A DNA stretch of 64,000 nucleotides from NCBI GenBank assembly GCA_019115605.1, contig DXDG01000027.1:1-64000 (forward strand). Reading direction: 5' to 3'. Positions within the stretch are counted from its first letter, which is position 1, and every line of letters begins with the position of its first letter. The translations under genes and the position numbers were made by a program. This DNA comes from Candidatus Alistipes faecigallinarum. GTDB taxonomy: Bacteria; Bacteroidota; Bacteroidia; Bacteroidales; Rikenellaceae. Of this stretch, positions 45,727 to 54,763 are shown piece by piece. The notes below the pieces were generated by a model that saw only the letters and a program-made list of their open reading frames with translations, had not been told where the DNA came from and searched no databases.

Positions 45727-48141
45727 TCAATCGAAAAAGGCGTCATCTTCGGCAATACCCGTCTCCGAGGCGCGTTCGTCCCGGTCCGCAGGTTCGTCGC
45801 AGTTGTAGTCGGGCATGAGTGTCGGGCGCACGAACCGATCCTCGCGGCTGATGCCCAGGCGGGGATCGCCGTAGACCGACTTCATGTACTCGCCGACGAT
45901 CGGCAGGGCCATCACGCTGCCCTCGCCGCCCGAGATGCGGTGCACGGACTGGTCCTCACCGCCGACCCAGGCGCTCGTAACGAGCTTCGGGGCCACGCAG
46001 ACGAACCACGCGTCGCGGTTCTTGTTCGAGGTGCCCGTCTTGCCGCCCATCTCCACGCCGTCGAAGCCGAACTGCCAGCGCATACGCCCCGCCGTACCCG
46101 AATTGACGACCCCTTCGAGCATCGTGAGCATCGTGTAGGCCGTACGTTCGCTGACGGCATCCTGCGACTGGGGAATAAAGCTGGCGATGAGGTTGCCCTG
46201 ACGGTCCTCGATGCGCGTCACGAAGATCGGATCGGTGTGCACGCCCTCGTTGGCAAAGGTCGAGAAGGCGCTCGCCAGCTCGTAGACGTTCGACTCCGAC
46301 GAGCCGAGGCACAGCGCCGGCACGGGATCGATGAAGCTGCGGATACCCATGTTGTGGATGAAGTCCGCGACGGCCGCCGGCTGCTTGGCCTGCTTCATGA
46401 TCCAGGCCGAGTAGTTGTTGCGGCTGCGCGCCAGGCCCCACTTGAGCGGATGAAGCACCCCGTCGTACTCGACCTTGCCGGCCTCCTTCGGCGACCAGGC
46501 CGTGCCGTTGGCCGTCTCGATCGTTACGGGCAGGTTCGGGACCATCGTGCAGGGGGTCATGCCCAGGTGGTCGATGGCAAAGGTGTAGACGAAGGGCTTG
46601 ATCGTCGAACCGATCTGGCGCTTGCCCTGCTTGGCCATGTCGTACTTGAAGTAACGGAAGTTCGGGCCGCCCACGTAGGCCTTCACATAGCCCGTGCGGG
46701 GATCCATCGATACGAGCGCCGCACGCATGATGCCCTTGTGGTGGAGAATCGAGTCGCGCGGGGTCATCACCGTGTCGCGCTCGCCCTTGAAGGTAAAGAC
46801 CTTCATCGGACAGGGCTTGTCGAACGACGCCTCGATCTCCCTGGCGCTGTATCCGGCATTTTTCATCTCACGGTAACGGTCCGAATAGCGGATCGCCTGG
46901 CGCATGATCCGCTGCCGCTCCTCGGGCGTGGCATCCACGAAGATGCTCTTCGTCCACCGGTACTGCTGGTTCATGGCCGGCTGGATGACCTTTTCGAGCT
47001 GCCTCTGCACGGCCTGCTCGGCATAGGCCTGCATCCGCGAGTTGATCGTCGTGTAGATCTTCAGTCCGTCGCGGTAGATGTTGTAGGGCGTGCCGTCGGC
47101 CTTGCGGTTCTTGTGGCACCAGCCGTAGATCGGATTGTTCTCGTACTCCTTGACCGCCTCGTTGTAGTCCCACTCGGTATAGAACTGGTTGCGGCGCGGC
47201 TTCTCGGCGTTCATCACCAGACGGAGCATCTCGCGGAAGTAGGTTGCCGTGCCGGCGTTGTGCGAGACGGGATTGTAGTTGAGAACGATCGGCAGCGCCG
47301 AGATCGAGTCGCACGCCTTGCGGCTCAACGCCCCGGCCTTGGCCATGCGCGAAAGGACCAGGTTGCGGCGCGCCACGGCGTTGTCGTAGTTCCGCAGCGG
47401 CGAGTAGCGCGTCGGCGCGTTCACCACGCCCACGAGCACTGCGGCCTCCTGCACGTTCAGTTCGTCGGGCTCCTTGTTGAAGAACGTATGCGCCGCCGAC
47501 TTGATACCGTAGGCGTTCGAACCGTACTCGACCGTATTGAGGTACATGGCGGCGATCTCCTCCTTCGTGTAGTTGTATTCGAGCTTGAGGGCCGTGATCC
47601 ACTCCTTGAATTTCGAGGTTACGAGCTTTGCCGTACGGGCGATGCGGCCGCGGTGGCGCGCCGTGTCGCGCGGGAAGAGGTTCTTGGCCAGCTGCTGCGT
47701 GATCGTCGAGCCGCCGCCCTGCGAGGTGTTCTGCAGCAGCAGGGTCTTCACCGCCACACGCGCCAGCGAGGGGATGTCGATACCCGAATGGCTCCGGAAG
47801 CGGACATCCTCCGTCGCGACGAGCGCCGCGATGATGGGCGGCACCTCATGACCGTCAAGCCGGATATGGAGCGTCGAATCCGACGGAAAAAGGTCGGCAT
47901 ACTGCACATAGGAGCGGTTCTGCACGAAGAAGGTGCCCAACACCTTGCCGTCCTCGGAGTAGATCTCCGTGGCGAGGTTGCTGCGCGGGTTCTCCAGCTC
48001 CTCGAACGAGGGGATGCGGCCGAAGAGTCCCGCAGCGGTGAGCAGCAGCATGACGGCCACCAGCGCGAAGGGTGCGAAGGCCACATACCAGATCCATCTT
48101 ATCGTCTTCGGGCCGATGCCCGGTCTTTTCGGTTGCGACAT
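45727..48141 (-). CDS. Class A penicillin-binding protein (PBP1A-like)
   Basis: 804 residues from the ATG at 48141. One transmembrane anchor (about 13-40), then the family 51 transglycosylase domain with ATEDVRFRSHSGID and GGGSTITQQLAKNLF, including the catalytic Glu of the former. The transpeptidase domain has SxxK as GSTIKPF, SRNN and KTGTSNKNRDAWF. It builds and cross-links peptidoglycan. The -7 box at 48159-48166 lies just upstream; asd follows 29 bases on. Confidence 0.95.
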   Translation of the reverse strand: MSQPKRPGIGPKTIRWIWYVAFAPFALVAVMLLLTAAGLFGRIPSFEELENPRSNLATEIYSEDGKVLGTFFVQNRSYVQYADLFPSDSTLHIRLDGHEVPPIIAALVATEDVRFRSHSGIDIPSLARVAVKTLLLQNTSQGGGSTITQQLAKNLFPRDTARHRGRIARTAKLVTSKFKEWITALKLEYNYTKEEIAAMYLNTVEYGSNAYGIKSAAHTFFNKEPDELNVQEAAVLVGVVNAPTRYSPLRNYDNAVARRNLVLSRMAKAGALSRKACDSISALPIVLNYNPVSHNAGTATYFREMLRLVMNAEKPRRNQFYTEWDYNEAVKEYENNPIYGWCHKNRKADGTPYNIYRDGLKIYTTINSRMQAYAEQAVQRQLEKVIQPAMNQQYRWTKSIFVDATPEERQRIMRQAIRYSDRYREMKNAGYSAREIEASFDKPCPMKVFTFKGERDTVMTPRDSILHHKGIMRAALVSMDPRTGYVKAYVGGPNFRYFKYDMAKQGKRQIGSTIKPFVYTFAIDHLGMTPCTMVPNLPVTIETANGTAWSPKEAGKVEYDGVLHPLKWGLARSRNNYSAWIMKQAKQPAAVADFIHNMGIRSFIDPVPALCLGSSESNVYELASAFSTFANEGVHTDPIFVTRIEDRQGNLIASFIPQSQDAVSERTAYTMLTMLEGVVNSGTAGRMRWQFGFDGVEMGGKTGTSNKNRDAWFVCVAPKLVTSAWVGGEDQSVHRISGGEGSVMALPIVGEYMKSVYGDPRLGISREDRFVRPTLMPDYNCDEPADRDERASETGIAEDDAFFD

Positions 48142-48158
48142 AGGATTGTGATTTTCGG

Positions 48159-48166
48159 CAAAGGTA
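48159..48166 (-). promoter_or_regulatory. -7 box TACCTTTG for the PBP-asd operon
   Basis: Exact TAnnTTTG on the minus strand, 17 bases before the ATG at 48141. It lies ten bases after the stop of the upstream barrel-protein gene. Confidence 0.6.
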
Positions 48167-48175
48167 CGAAAAAAA

Positions 48176-51148
48176 TCAGAACGGAAGCCCCACGGCGGCG
48201 GCAATCCACACCCCGCCGCTCGAAGGGCGGTAGCACGAGAGCTTGAGGGTCGAGGTCGCCGATGCGGGCATGCGGAAAAGGTTGAAGTCAAAGAGCAGAT
48301 CGCCGCCCACCGCTCCGATGCGCCGCCACTCCATGCCCGTCCCCGCCGGACGGCGGAACTGGGCGTAATCGCCGCCGATGTTCAGGCGGATGCGCTTGAC
48401 GTAGAGAATCGACGGAATGCCCCCCTCGGGATAGCACAGCGGCAGCTGGTAGTCGAACGACAGGGCCGTATAGCTGTTCGAGACGATCTCCGAGGAGGTG
48501 AACCCGTGGGGAATGAGCTGCGTGGACTTGTAGCTCAACGGCGCATAGCCCGCCGGGAACTTGTAGCCGCCGACCGAAGTCTGGAAGGTCGCTTCGAGCA
48601 GGATCGAATGGTGGCGCGCGACGCCCGGCAGATAGCTCCGGCCGTAGAACGAGATGAGGTTGCTGAAGTCGGCGTTGAGCGGATCGAACGTGTAGGAGGC
48701 GTTCAGCAGATAGCCCCAGCGGGGGGCGAAATCGCGGTGCGCAAGACGCACCTGGTCCGAGAATCCGGCGCCGAACGAGAGTTTGTGCAGACCCTCGTTG
48801 AACCCGACGTGCTCGATATTGTGGATGTTGCCCTCCTCCCACTCGATCTTGTTCAGGTCGGCGACCATGCCGTTCGAATAGCTCCAGCCGGCCGAAAGCG
48901 ACAGCTGCCGCGTATGGTAGCCCCGCTGGAAGACGAGCGGCAACGTCGTGGTAAGACCCACGGAGTAGTATTTATCGGGTGCGGGATGCGACTGGTAGAG
49001 GGGGTTTCCCGTCTCGGGATCGTACGAAACGAGCGAATAGAAGATCTGGTTGCCGCCGTACGAGGCGTCCAGGTCGAAGCGCAGGCCCAGGCCGAAGTAG
49101 CGCACGCCGAGATTCAGCAGCGAGCCCTCGCGGTGATTCCACCCGTAGGAGGCGTAGGCCTCGACGCTCGACAGCAGGTTCTGCGACATGAGCGTGAAAC
49201 CGGCATTGACGTCGATGGCGCGCTCGTCCGAAATAGAGAAGGGGTCGAAGGCCAGCGGCATCCAGCTGTGCACATTCACCAGGTTGGGCACCTTCCGGTA
49301 ACGCTTCTCCCGGAAATGCTCCCGCTGCACGGCGGCTTCCTGCGCTGTGAAGCGCACCGTATCGAGGTTGGGGACCTCCCAGCGCCGCCGCGGCGGATTG
49401 ACCAGATCGACCGGAAGCGAGGCGTGCGCCACGGGAATGCGGAGGCTGTCCGAGGGCTGGTGCGTTATGCGGTAGCCCAGCCGGTCGTAGGTCGTCATCA
49501 GCAGCTCCCGGCCGGCCGGCGCGGGGTCGAACGATCCATATTCGGAGACCGAGAGGCGGAACTCCCGCCGGGCGACGAGGTCGTAGCCGTGCACCTCGTC
49601 CTTGCCCGAGGCGATCGAGCCGTAGTAGAGCATGCCGCCGCCGGCCCGCAGATCCGACAGGGTGATGTAGGCCCCCTGCGTGACGGGGTGCAGCCCCTCG
49701 ACATCGATCCGCGCGATCCACATGCCCGAATCGTCCGTCAGGAGCACATACCACGCCCGCGTCAGGTCGTCCCAGGCCAGTCCGTGGACCTCCTTGCCGG
49801 CGGGAACCGCATAGCGGGCTTCGGACGCATCGTCACGCTGCTCGATGACCGTATAGCGGCCGTCGGGAGCATATTCGACCCACCCCAGCGCCTCGGGCGT
49901 CGCCGTGGCGTAGAGCGTCTTGAAGTGCCTCGGCACCGTCCGGGGGCGCCCGTCGGCAAGATCCATGACACACAGACGCGAATTGACCCGCTGCTCAAAG
50001 AGCAACGACCGCCGGTACTCGGTCCACCAGACCCGTCCGCGGCTCATCGTCGGCCGCGTCGAGATCAGACCCGTGCGGCAGATCTCCTCCTCGCGGCCCG
50101 TGCGGCGGTCGATCCGCACGAAGCGCGACGTGCGGTCCAGGTCGCTCTTCACGGCCAGCACGGCCGTATCGCCCAGCGCCAGGGGCCACTCGTAGGTCGT
50201 ATGGTTCCCGGCAGGCAGCGGCGTGAGCGTCGCGCCGCTGTCGCCCGTGCGGGGCAGCGAGTCCCAGAAGCGCTGCAGATGGTCGAACGTCTCGCGGAAG
50301 AGCCGGTTCACGCTCGTATCGTAATATTTGCGCAGGCCGAAATGCGTCGTCAGAATCACATAGGGATTGCGGACGCTGTAGTGCACGACCTTGTCCCAGA
50401 TGTTCTCGCCGTAACGGTTGTAGGCATAGGTGCAGAGCTGATAGCCCAGCTCGTAGTGGTCGGGGATGTAGTCGCGGTAGGAGCCGCAGAACCACTTGTC
50501 CGTATTGCGGCGGTCGCGCGTATTGCGGCGGTTGCGCCCGACGCGCCCCATGGCGCGATAACCCATCGTGAAGGAGGGCTGCAGGCCGCGTCCGTAGGAG
50601 GACATCATCGTCTCGGACATCACCGCATCCCCTTCGAGAGCCCACAGCGGCATGAAGAGCAGTCCGACGGTCGAGCCCTGCTCGCCCGTCAGGTAGCTCA
50701 ACACGCGGATCAGCCCCCGGTTGAGATTGTTGTACTGCACGGCGTGGCGGTATTCGTGGGCCACGAGCTGCTTGTACCACGGCATCGAATAGGAGTCGAC
50801 GGCCGGCGAAGTGAGAAACTCCACGCGCTTGGGAAGGTACATGACCAGACCGTTCGACTGGAAGTTCTCAGGATGCATCACGAAGGGGATGCGCATCGGC
50901 CCGTAGCGGAATCCGCAGCCGATCGAGGGCTGCACCGTGCGGATGTAGAAGAGCGTGCGCGCAGCCAGCGAGGCGGCCGTGTCGGGATAGATCATCCGCA
51001 CGTCGGGCGTGCGGATCGTGGACCACTTCATCGGAGCGTCCGCACCCCAGGTATAGTACTGCGCCGCGGCGCGCTGCAGCCCGCCCGCCAGACACGCCGT
51101 CAGCAGCACGGCGAGCAACCAGCCCCTTTTCAACCTGCGCGTCTCCAC
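48176..51148 (-). CDS. Metallopeptidase-like, propeller and outer-membrane barrel protein
   Basis: 990 residues from a GTG at 51148, which is one base after the SUI1 gene's TAG; no ATG is available near the signal peptide (LLAVLLTACLAGG, ending around AAAQ). The N-terminal domain has a zinc-type HEYRH (His131, Glu132, His135) with Glu172 in ALEGDAV as a possible third ligand, as in gluzincins. A TolB/propeller-like middle (about 300-620) follows, and the last 330 residues are beta-rich, ending in a Phe (VGLPF), as outer-membrane barrels do. Function is unknown. Coupled translation to a SUI1 gene is unusual. Confidence 0.8.
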   Translation of the reverse strand: METRRLKRGWLLAVLLTACLAGGLQRAAAQYYTWGADAPMKWSTIRTPDVRMIYPDTAASLAARTLFYIRTVQPSIGCGFRYGPMRIPFVMHPENFQSNGLVMYLPKRVEFLTSPAVDSYSMPWYKQLVAHEYRHAVQYNNLNRGLIRVLSYLTGEQGSTVGLLFMPLWALEGDAVMSETMMSSYGRGLQPSFTMGYRAMGRVGRNRRNTRDRRNTDKWFCGSYRDYIPDHYELGYQLCTYAYNRYGENIWDKVVHYSVRNPYVILTTHFGLRKYYDTSVNRLFRETFDHLQRFWDSLPRTGDSGATLTPLPAGNHTTYEWPLALGDTAVLAVKSDLDRTSRFVRIDRRTGREEEICRTGLISTRPTMSRGRVWWTEYRRSLLFEQRVNSRLCVMDLADGRPRTVPRHFKTLYATATPEALGWVEYAPDGRYTVIEQRDDASEARYAVPAGKEVHGLAWDDLTRAWYVLLTDDSGMWIARIDVEGLHPVTQGAYITLSDLRAGGGMLYYGSIASGKDEVHGYDLVARREFRLSVSEYGSFDPAPAGRELLMTTYDRLGYRITHQPSDSLRIPVAHASLPVDLVNPPRRRWEVPNLDTVRFTAQEAAVQREHFREKRYRKVPNLVNVHSWMPLAFDPFSISDERAIDVNAGFTLMSQNLLSSVEAYASYGWNHREGSLLNLGVRYFGLGLRFDLDASYGGNQIFYSLVSYDPETGNPLYQSHPAPDKYYSVGLTTTLPLVFQRGYHTRQLSLSAGWSYSNGMVADLNKIEWEEGNIHNIEHVGFNEGLHKLSFGAGFSDQVRLAHRDFAPRWGYLLNASYTFDPLNADFSNLISFYGRSYLPGVARHHSILLEATFQTSVGGYKFPAGYAPLSYKSTQLIPHGFTSSEIVSNSYTALSFDYQLPLCYPEGGIPSILYVKRIRLNIGGDYAQFRRPAGTGMEWRRIGAVGGDLLFDFNLFRMPASATSTLKLSCYRPSSGGVWIAAAVGLPF

Positions 51149-51149
51149 C

Positions 51150-51497
51150 CTACGATCCCGCTTTCTTGCAGCCGTAACCGGCCTTGGTGAGTATCTCGAC
51201 GACGCGGTCGCGGTGGTCGCCCTGGATGAGGATCTCCCCCTCCTTCGCGGCGCCGCCGACGCCGCAGCGCGTCTTGAGCAGACGCGCCAGCTCCGCAAGA
51301 TCCGCCTCACGTCCGACAAAGCCCCGCACGATCGTTACGACCTTGCCCGCCCGCTGTCTGCGGTCGAGCCACACGCGCAGCTGCTGCCGCGCCGCAGGCA
51401 GCGTTTCGGGCTCCTCGGGTTCGTCGGTCCGGTACTCGAAATCGGGATTGGTCGAGTAGACCATGCCCAAGCGTGATTTCCAATCGTTGTCCGCCAT
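51150..51497 (-). CDS. yciH: SUI1/eIF1-like translation factor (YciH family)
   Basis: 115 residues. An acidic N-terminal tail leads into the SUI1 fold with VVTIVRGFVG, KTRCGVGGAAKEGEILIQGDH (split by the usual loop) and VVEILTKAGYG. YciH-type proteins bind the 30S subunit near the P site and affect start-codon selection. Its stop codon is followed after one base by the GTG of the next gene, so the two are coupled. A minus-strand -7 box is at 51554-51561. Confidence 0.93.
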   Translation of the reverse strand: MADNDWKSRLGMVYSTNPDFEYRTDEPEEPETLPAARQQLRVWLDRRQRAGKVVTIVRGFVGREADLAELARLLKTRCGVGGAAKEGEILIQGDHRDRVVEILTKAGYGCKKAGS

Positions 51498-51547
51498 GGT
51501 ATCGTTGTTCGAAAAGTAGGAGTTAAACGCCGATTCGGCGCCGTTAT

Positions 51548-51579
51548 TTTGTGCAAAAATACGAAAATATTTATCTTTG
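51548..51579 (+). promoter_or_regulatory. Full -33/-7 promoter of the DUF4435 gene
   Basis: TTTG (51548-51551), exactly 20 bases, then TATCTTTG (51572-51579): a consensus Bacteroidota promoter, eight bases before the ATG at 51587. An opposing -7 box sits inside it. Confidence 0.85.
51554..51561 (-). promoter_or_regulatory. -7 box TATTTTTG for the SUI1 gene
   Basis: TAnnTTTG on the minus strand, within the spacer of the opposing promoter. The two transcripts therefore compete for the same 30 bases. Confidence 0.6.
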
Positions 51580-51586
51580 TTCTATC

Positions 51587-52684
51587 ATGGCAGCCAAGAT
51601 TCGCGAAAAACTCCGCCGCCTCAACCCCTTCGGACGGCCGTCGTCGAAAGCAGACGAACTCCCCGAGCCCCTGCCGGCCAATCCCGACCAGCGGCTCGTG
51701 CGGGTCTACGTCGAGGGCTACGAGGATGTGGCCTTCTGGCGCGGCATCTTCGACCACTTCCAGAATCCCTGGCTGCGTTTCGAGATCTCGGTGCCAGACC
51801 GCGGCGACCTTCCGAAGGGCAAGAAGGTGCTGCTGGGCAATATCCCCCGCTCGTCGGAAGAGCTGCTGCTGTGCGTCGATTCGGACTTCGACTACCTCTT
51901 CGCCGGGCGCACCGAACAATCGAAGGAGGTCCTCGGGGCGAAATACATGTTCCACACCTACGCCTACGCCACCGAGAACTACCTCTGCTACGCCCCCTCG
52001 CTGCACAACGTCTGCGTGAAGGCCACCAAGAACGACACGCACATCTTCGACTTCGTGCGCTTCATGCACGAATACTCCTGCACGATCTACCCGCTCTTCC
52101 TCTGGTACGCCTTCTCGGCGCAGCGCTCGACGGAGAACGTCTTCACGCTTGCCGACTTCAGGCAGTCGGTGCGCATCGGCTACCTCGACCTCGAGGAGAA
52201 CGGCGACCGCACGATCGCCTGGCTGCGGCGCAACGTCGAGAAGCGCGAACAACTGCTGCGCCAGCGCAACGCGAAGATGATCGAACCGATGCGCGAATTC
52301 GAGGAGCAGCTCCGCGCGCGCGGGCTGAAGCCCGAGAACACCTATCTCTTCATGCACGGCCATACGCTCATGGACAACGTGGTGATGGTGCTGCTCAACA
52401 CCGTCTGCGAGAAGCTCCGCGAGATGTCCATCGCCCGCATCACGGCCTCCGAAAAGCGGGGTGTGGCCCTCAAGAACGAGATGTCGAACTACACCAACTC
52501 GCTGCGGTCGATCCGCGACGTGCTGCTCGACAACGAGAACTACACCACCTGTCCGCTCTACCGGCGGCTCCAGCGCGACATCGAACGCTACATCTCCCGC
52601 ACCCTGCTCGACATGTGCCGCCGGGGAGAGATCCGCGACCAGTCGGTCGTTTCGATCCTCCACCACCTGCGGCAGAGACAGTAA
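51587..52684 (+). CDS. DUF4435 protein with a Toprim-like core
   Basis: 365 residues from the ATG at 51587. The Toprim-like layout is RVYVEGYEDVAFW (Glu43) followed by LCVDSDFDYLF (Asp98, Asp100, Asp102), the acidic pattern that in Toprim nucleases binds metal. Helical and charged sequence follows, with no ATPase domain. DUF4435 domains occur in OLD-like and ATPase-linked defence genes, but this one stands alone next to housekeeping genes. Composition matches the core. It may be a nucleic-acid processing enzyme; that is inference. Confidence 0.82.
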   Translation: MAAKIREKLRRLNPFGRPSSKADELPEPLPANPDQRLVRVYVEGYEDVAFWRGIFDHFQNPWLRFEISVPDRGDLPKGKKVLLGNIPRSSEELLLCVDSDFDYLFAGRTEQSKEVLGAKYMFHTYAYATENYLCYAPSLHNVCVKATKNDTHIFDFVRFMHEYSCTIYPLFLWYAFSAQRSTENVFTLADFRQSVRIGYLDLEENGDRTIAWLRRNVEKREQLLRQRNAKMIEPMREFEEQLRARGLKPENTYLFMHGHTLMDNVVMVLLNTVCEKLREMSIARITASEKRGVALKNEMSNYTNSLRSIRDVLLDNENYTTCPLYRRLQRDIERYISRTLLDMCRRGEIRDQSVVSILHHLRQRQ

Positions 52685-52802
52685 TTTTCGCCGGCACGGG
52701 ACACGCCGGCATCCCGACCGGAAATGGGCAGGCGGACAGACGAGGGAAGCTGCCCGGAAGCGACGGAACGCAAACCGGAGCACACACGACCATCCGAACA
52801 AC

Positions 52803-52846
52803 AAAAAGGGACGGAACCCTGTCAAAGGTTCCGTCCCCGTTTTTTG
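52803..52846. terminator. Bidirectional terminator
   Basis: GGGACGGAACC (52808-52818) and GGTTCCGTCCC (52827-52837), with AAAAA before and TTTTTT after. It serves the DUF4435 gene and the convergent lipoprotein gene. Confidence 0.93.
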
Positions 52847-52899
52847 CGGCGGCCGCTGCAGCCGGAATCCCCCTTGCCGGACAGGCGGCCACGGCCGGC

Positions 52900-54705
52900 C
52901 TATTCGGCTGCCGGGAGGTAGATCACCTCACCCAGCGAGGGGTTGTCGTTCTTGTGGAAGATCACCGTCTCGATGTTGGCGGCATCCTGCGTGGCCACGC
53001 CCCAGGTGTTGCCCTGCGCATAGACCGTCATGGGCGAGTTGTTGTAGAGGTCGTAGAGCACGCCGCCGTTGCCGTTGTCGGAAAGGACGTTGCCGCCCGG
53101 GTTGTGCTCCTCGCCCGAAGCCGTGTTGCCCATGTTCACCTCGGGACCCTTGCCGCTCGAAGGATTGCCGATCACCGTGATGCCCCACAGATGGCCCTTG
53201 ATCGTATTGCCCTGCATGTAGACCTTCTGGCCGCCGGCGGAGTTGTAGATGCTCACGCCGCTGCCGCCGTTCATCGGGTTCGAGTCCCACTTGTTGTCGA
53301 TCAGCTCGTTGCCGATGATACGCACGTCCATCGGGCCGTTGGTGGTGATGCCGTAGCGGCAGTCGCTCACCTTGTTGTTCTCGATGAGCACCTTGTTCGC
53401 ACCGCCGAGACCCAGCATGTTGGCCACGGCGATACCGCCGTTCATGGTTACCTCGCCCGGACCGATCACCGTGTTGCCCGTGATCTCGAGCTGTCCGTCA
53501 CCGGGAACCGTCACGTTGATCTGCGGACGGTTGCGCGTGTTGTTGGAGTTCTTGTAGAGGTAGTTGTCGCGGAAGATGAGTGCGGAGGCGATGTTCGCAC
53601 CGCCCGAAATCGACGGCATGCCGTTCTCACGGAACTCGCACTCCTCGACCGTGGTCAGGCCGCTGCCGCCGAGGTTGATCGACGAATAGCTGCTCCGCAC
53701 GCCCGTGAAGAGACACTTCTCGATCGTAAGGTCGGCCGTGCCGTAGTAACGGATCGGGCAGTTGTCGATCTCCATGTTGCAGATCTTGCCGCCGCCCTTC
53801 ACGTCGCCCGTGAGGTAGAGCGGTTTGGGAGTCGACTCGGCATCGACGGGCTGGATGCGCGCCTTGGTCGCGGGGCAGAGGTCAACCATGCCCTCGACCC
53901 GCAGCTCCACGCCGTCGGCGAGGCTCACCACGTCGCCGTCGGCGATCGTGAGCACGTCGGCCTCGTCGATCGTCATGCTGGCCGAGACGGTATAGACTCC
54001 CTCGCTGCCCGTAACGCCCGAACCGGGCAGTGCGGCCAGGTCGGCAAAGCTGTAGGTGCGGCCCTCACCGTCGGTGGTGAAGCGGTCGGTTACCTCAAAG
54101 GCAACATCGCAGCGAAGCTTGCCGTAGGTACCCGTCACCGTAGCCTCACCGACCTCGACGGCCGTTACCACGCCCTGCTGATCCACCGACACGACGGCCG
54201 AATTGGAGGAGCTCCACACCAGAGGCGGCAGATAGGCATCCTCCGGCTCGACCTTGACGATGAGCGTCAGGGTCTGGCCCTTGACCAGGCGGTTCTGCGG
54301 AACCTCGATCTCCAGCGACGTCGGTTCGATCGGAGCCTGCTGCACGACGGTTATCACCGCCTCGGCCTTGCCGTCGACCGTGCGGACCGTTACCGCCGCG
54401 CTGCGCTCGGCATCGTAGTTGGCCTCGGAGGGGGTCAGCGTAAGGGTTGCCGTGCCGGCCTCGCCCTCAAGGGGCGATACGCTCACCCAGCTGCCGGCGG
54501 GAACCTCGACCGTCCAGGCGCGGTTGGTGCTGAAGCTTACCTCGCGGGGCTCCAGATCATTGTACGTGAAGGTGACGGTTGAACCGGCAGCATCGATTTC
54601 GACGCGGGCGGGTTCAGCGGGGTCGTCATCGGAACAGGCGACCGTGAGGAGCGGCAGTACCAGTGCCACTACTCCCCAGAGTTTCAAATAACCTAACCTT
54701 TTCAT
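52900..54705 (-). CDS. BACON-type surface lipoprotein with beta-helix domain
   Basis: 601 residues. Lipobox LLTVAC (Cys24) is followed by SDDD, a motif-like acidic run that often marks surface-exposed lipoproteins of Bacteroidota. A BACON domain (about 35-130) has FSTNRAWTVEVPAGSWVSVSP. A BIG2-like domain (about 130-215) has WSSSNSAVVSV. The rest is a right-handed parallel beta-helix with repeated Asn-rich turns such as ITGNTVIGPG and VLIENNKVSDC. It probably binds or acts on a glycan. A gap of 58 bases after lysC leaves co-transcription possible. Confidence 0.85.
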   Translation of the reverse strand: MKRLGYLKLWGVVALVLPLLTVACSDDDPAEPARVEIDAAGSTVTFTYNDLEPREVSFSTNRAWTVEVPAGSWVSVSPLEGEAGTATLTLTPSEANYDAERSAAVTVRTVDGKAEAVITVVQQAPIEPTSLEIEVPQNRLVKGQTLTLIVKVEPEDAYLPPLVWSSSNSAVVSVDQQGVVTAVEVGEATVTGTYGKLRCDVAFEVTDRFTTDGEGRTYSFADLAALPGSGVTGSEGVYTVSASMTIDEADVLTIADGDVVSLADGVELRVEGMVDLCPATKARIQPVDAESTPKPLYLTGDVKGGGKICNMEIDNCPIRYYGTADLTIEKCLFTGVRSSYSSINLGGSGLTTVEECEFRENGMPSISGGANIASALIFRDNYLYKNSNNTRNRPQINVTVPGDGQLEITGNTVIGPGEVTMNGGIAVANMLGLGGANKVLIENNKVSDCRYGITTNGPMDVRIIGNELIDNKWDSNPMNGGSGVSIYNSAGGQKVYMQGNTIKGHLWGITVIGNPSSGKGPEVNMGNTASGEEHNPGGNVLSDNGNGGVLYDLYNNSPMTVYAQGNTWGVATQDAANIETVIFHKNDNPSLGEVIYLPAAE

Positions 54706-54763
54706 AATAATTATAAGGATTTAATTTGATGGGGGATCAAATGGGGGCTTTGTGAACAGGGAA

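Noticed and set aside
45724..48246. 840-codon plus-strand open frame opposite the penicillin-binding protein
   Set aside because: Antisense to a gene with intact transglycosylase and transpeptidase motifs; composition is typical of a shadow.
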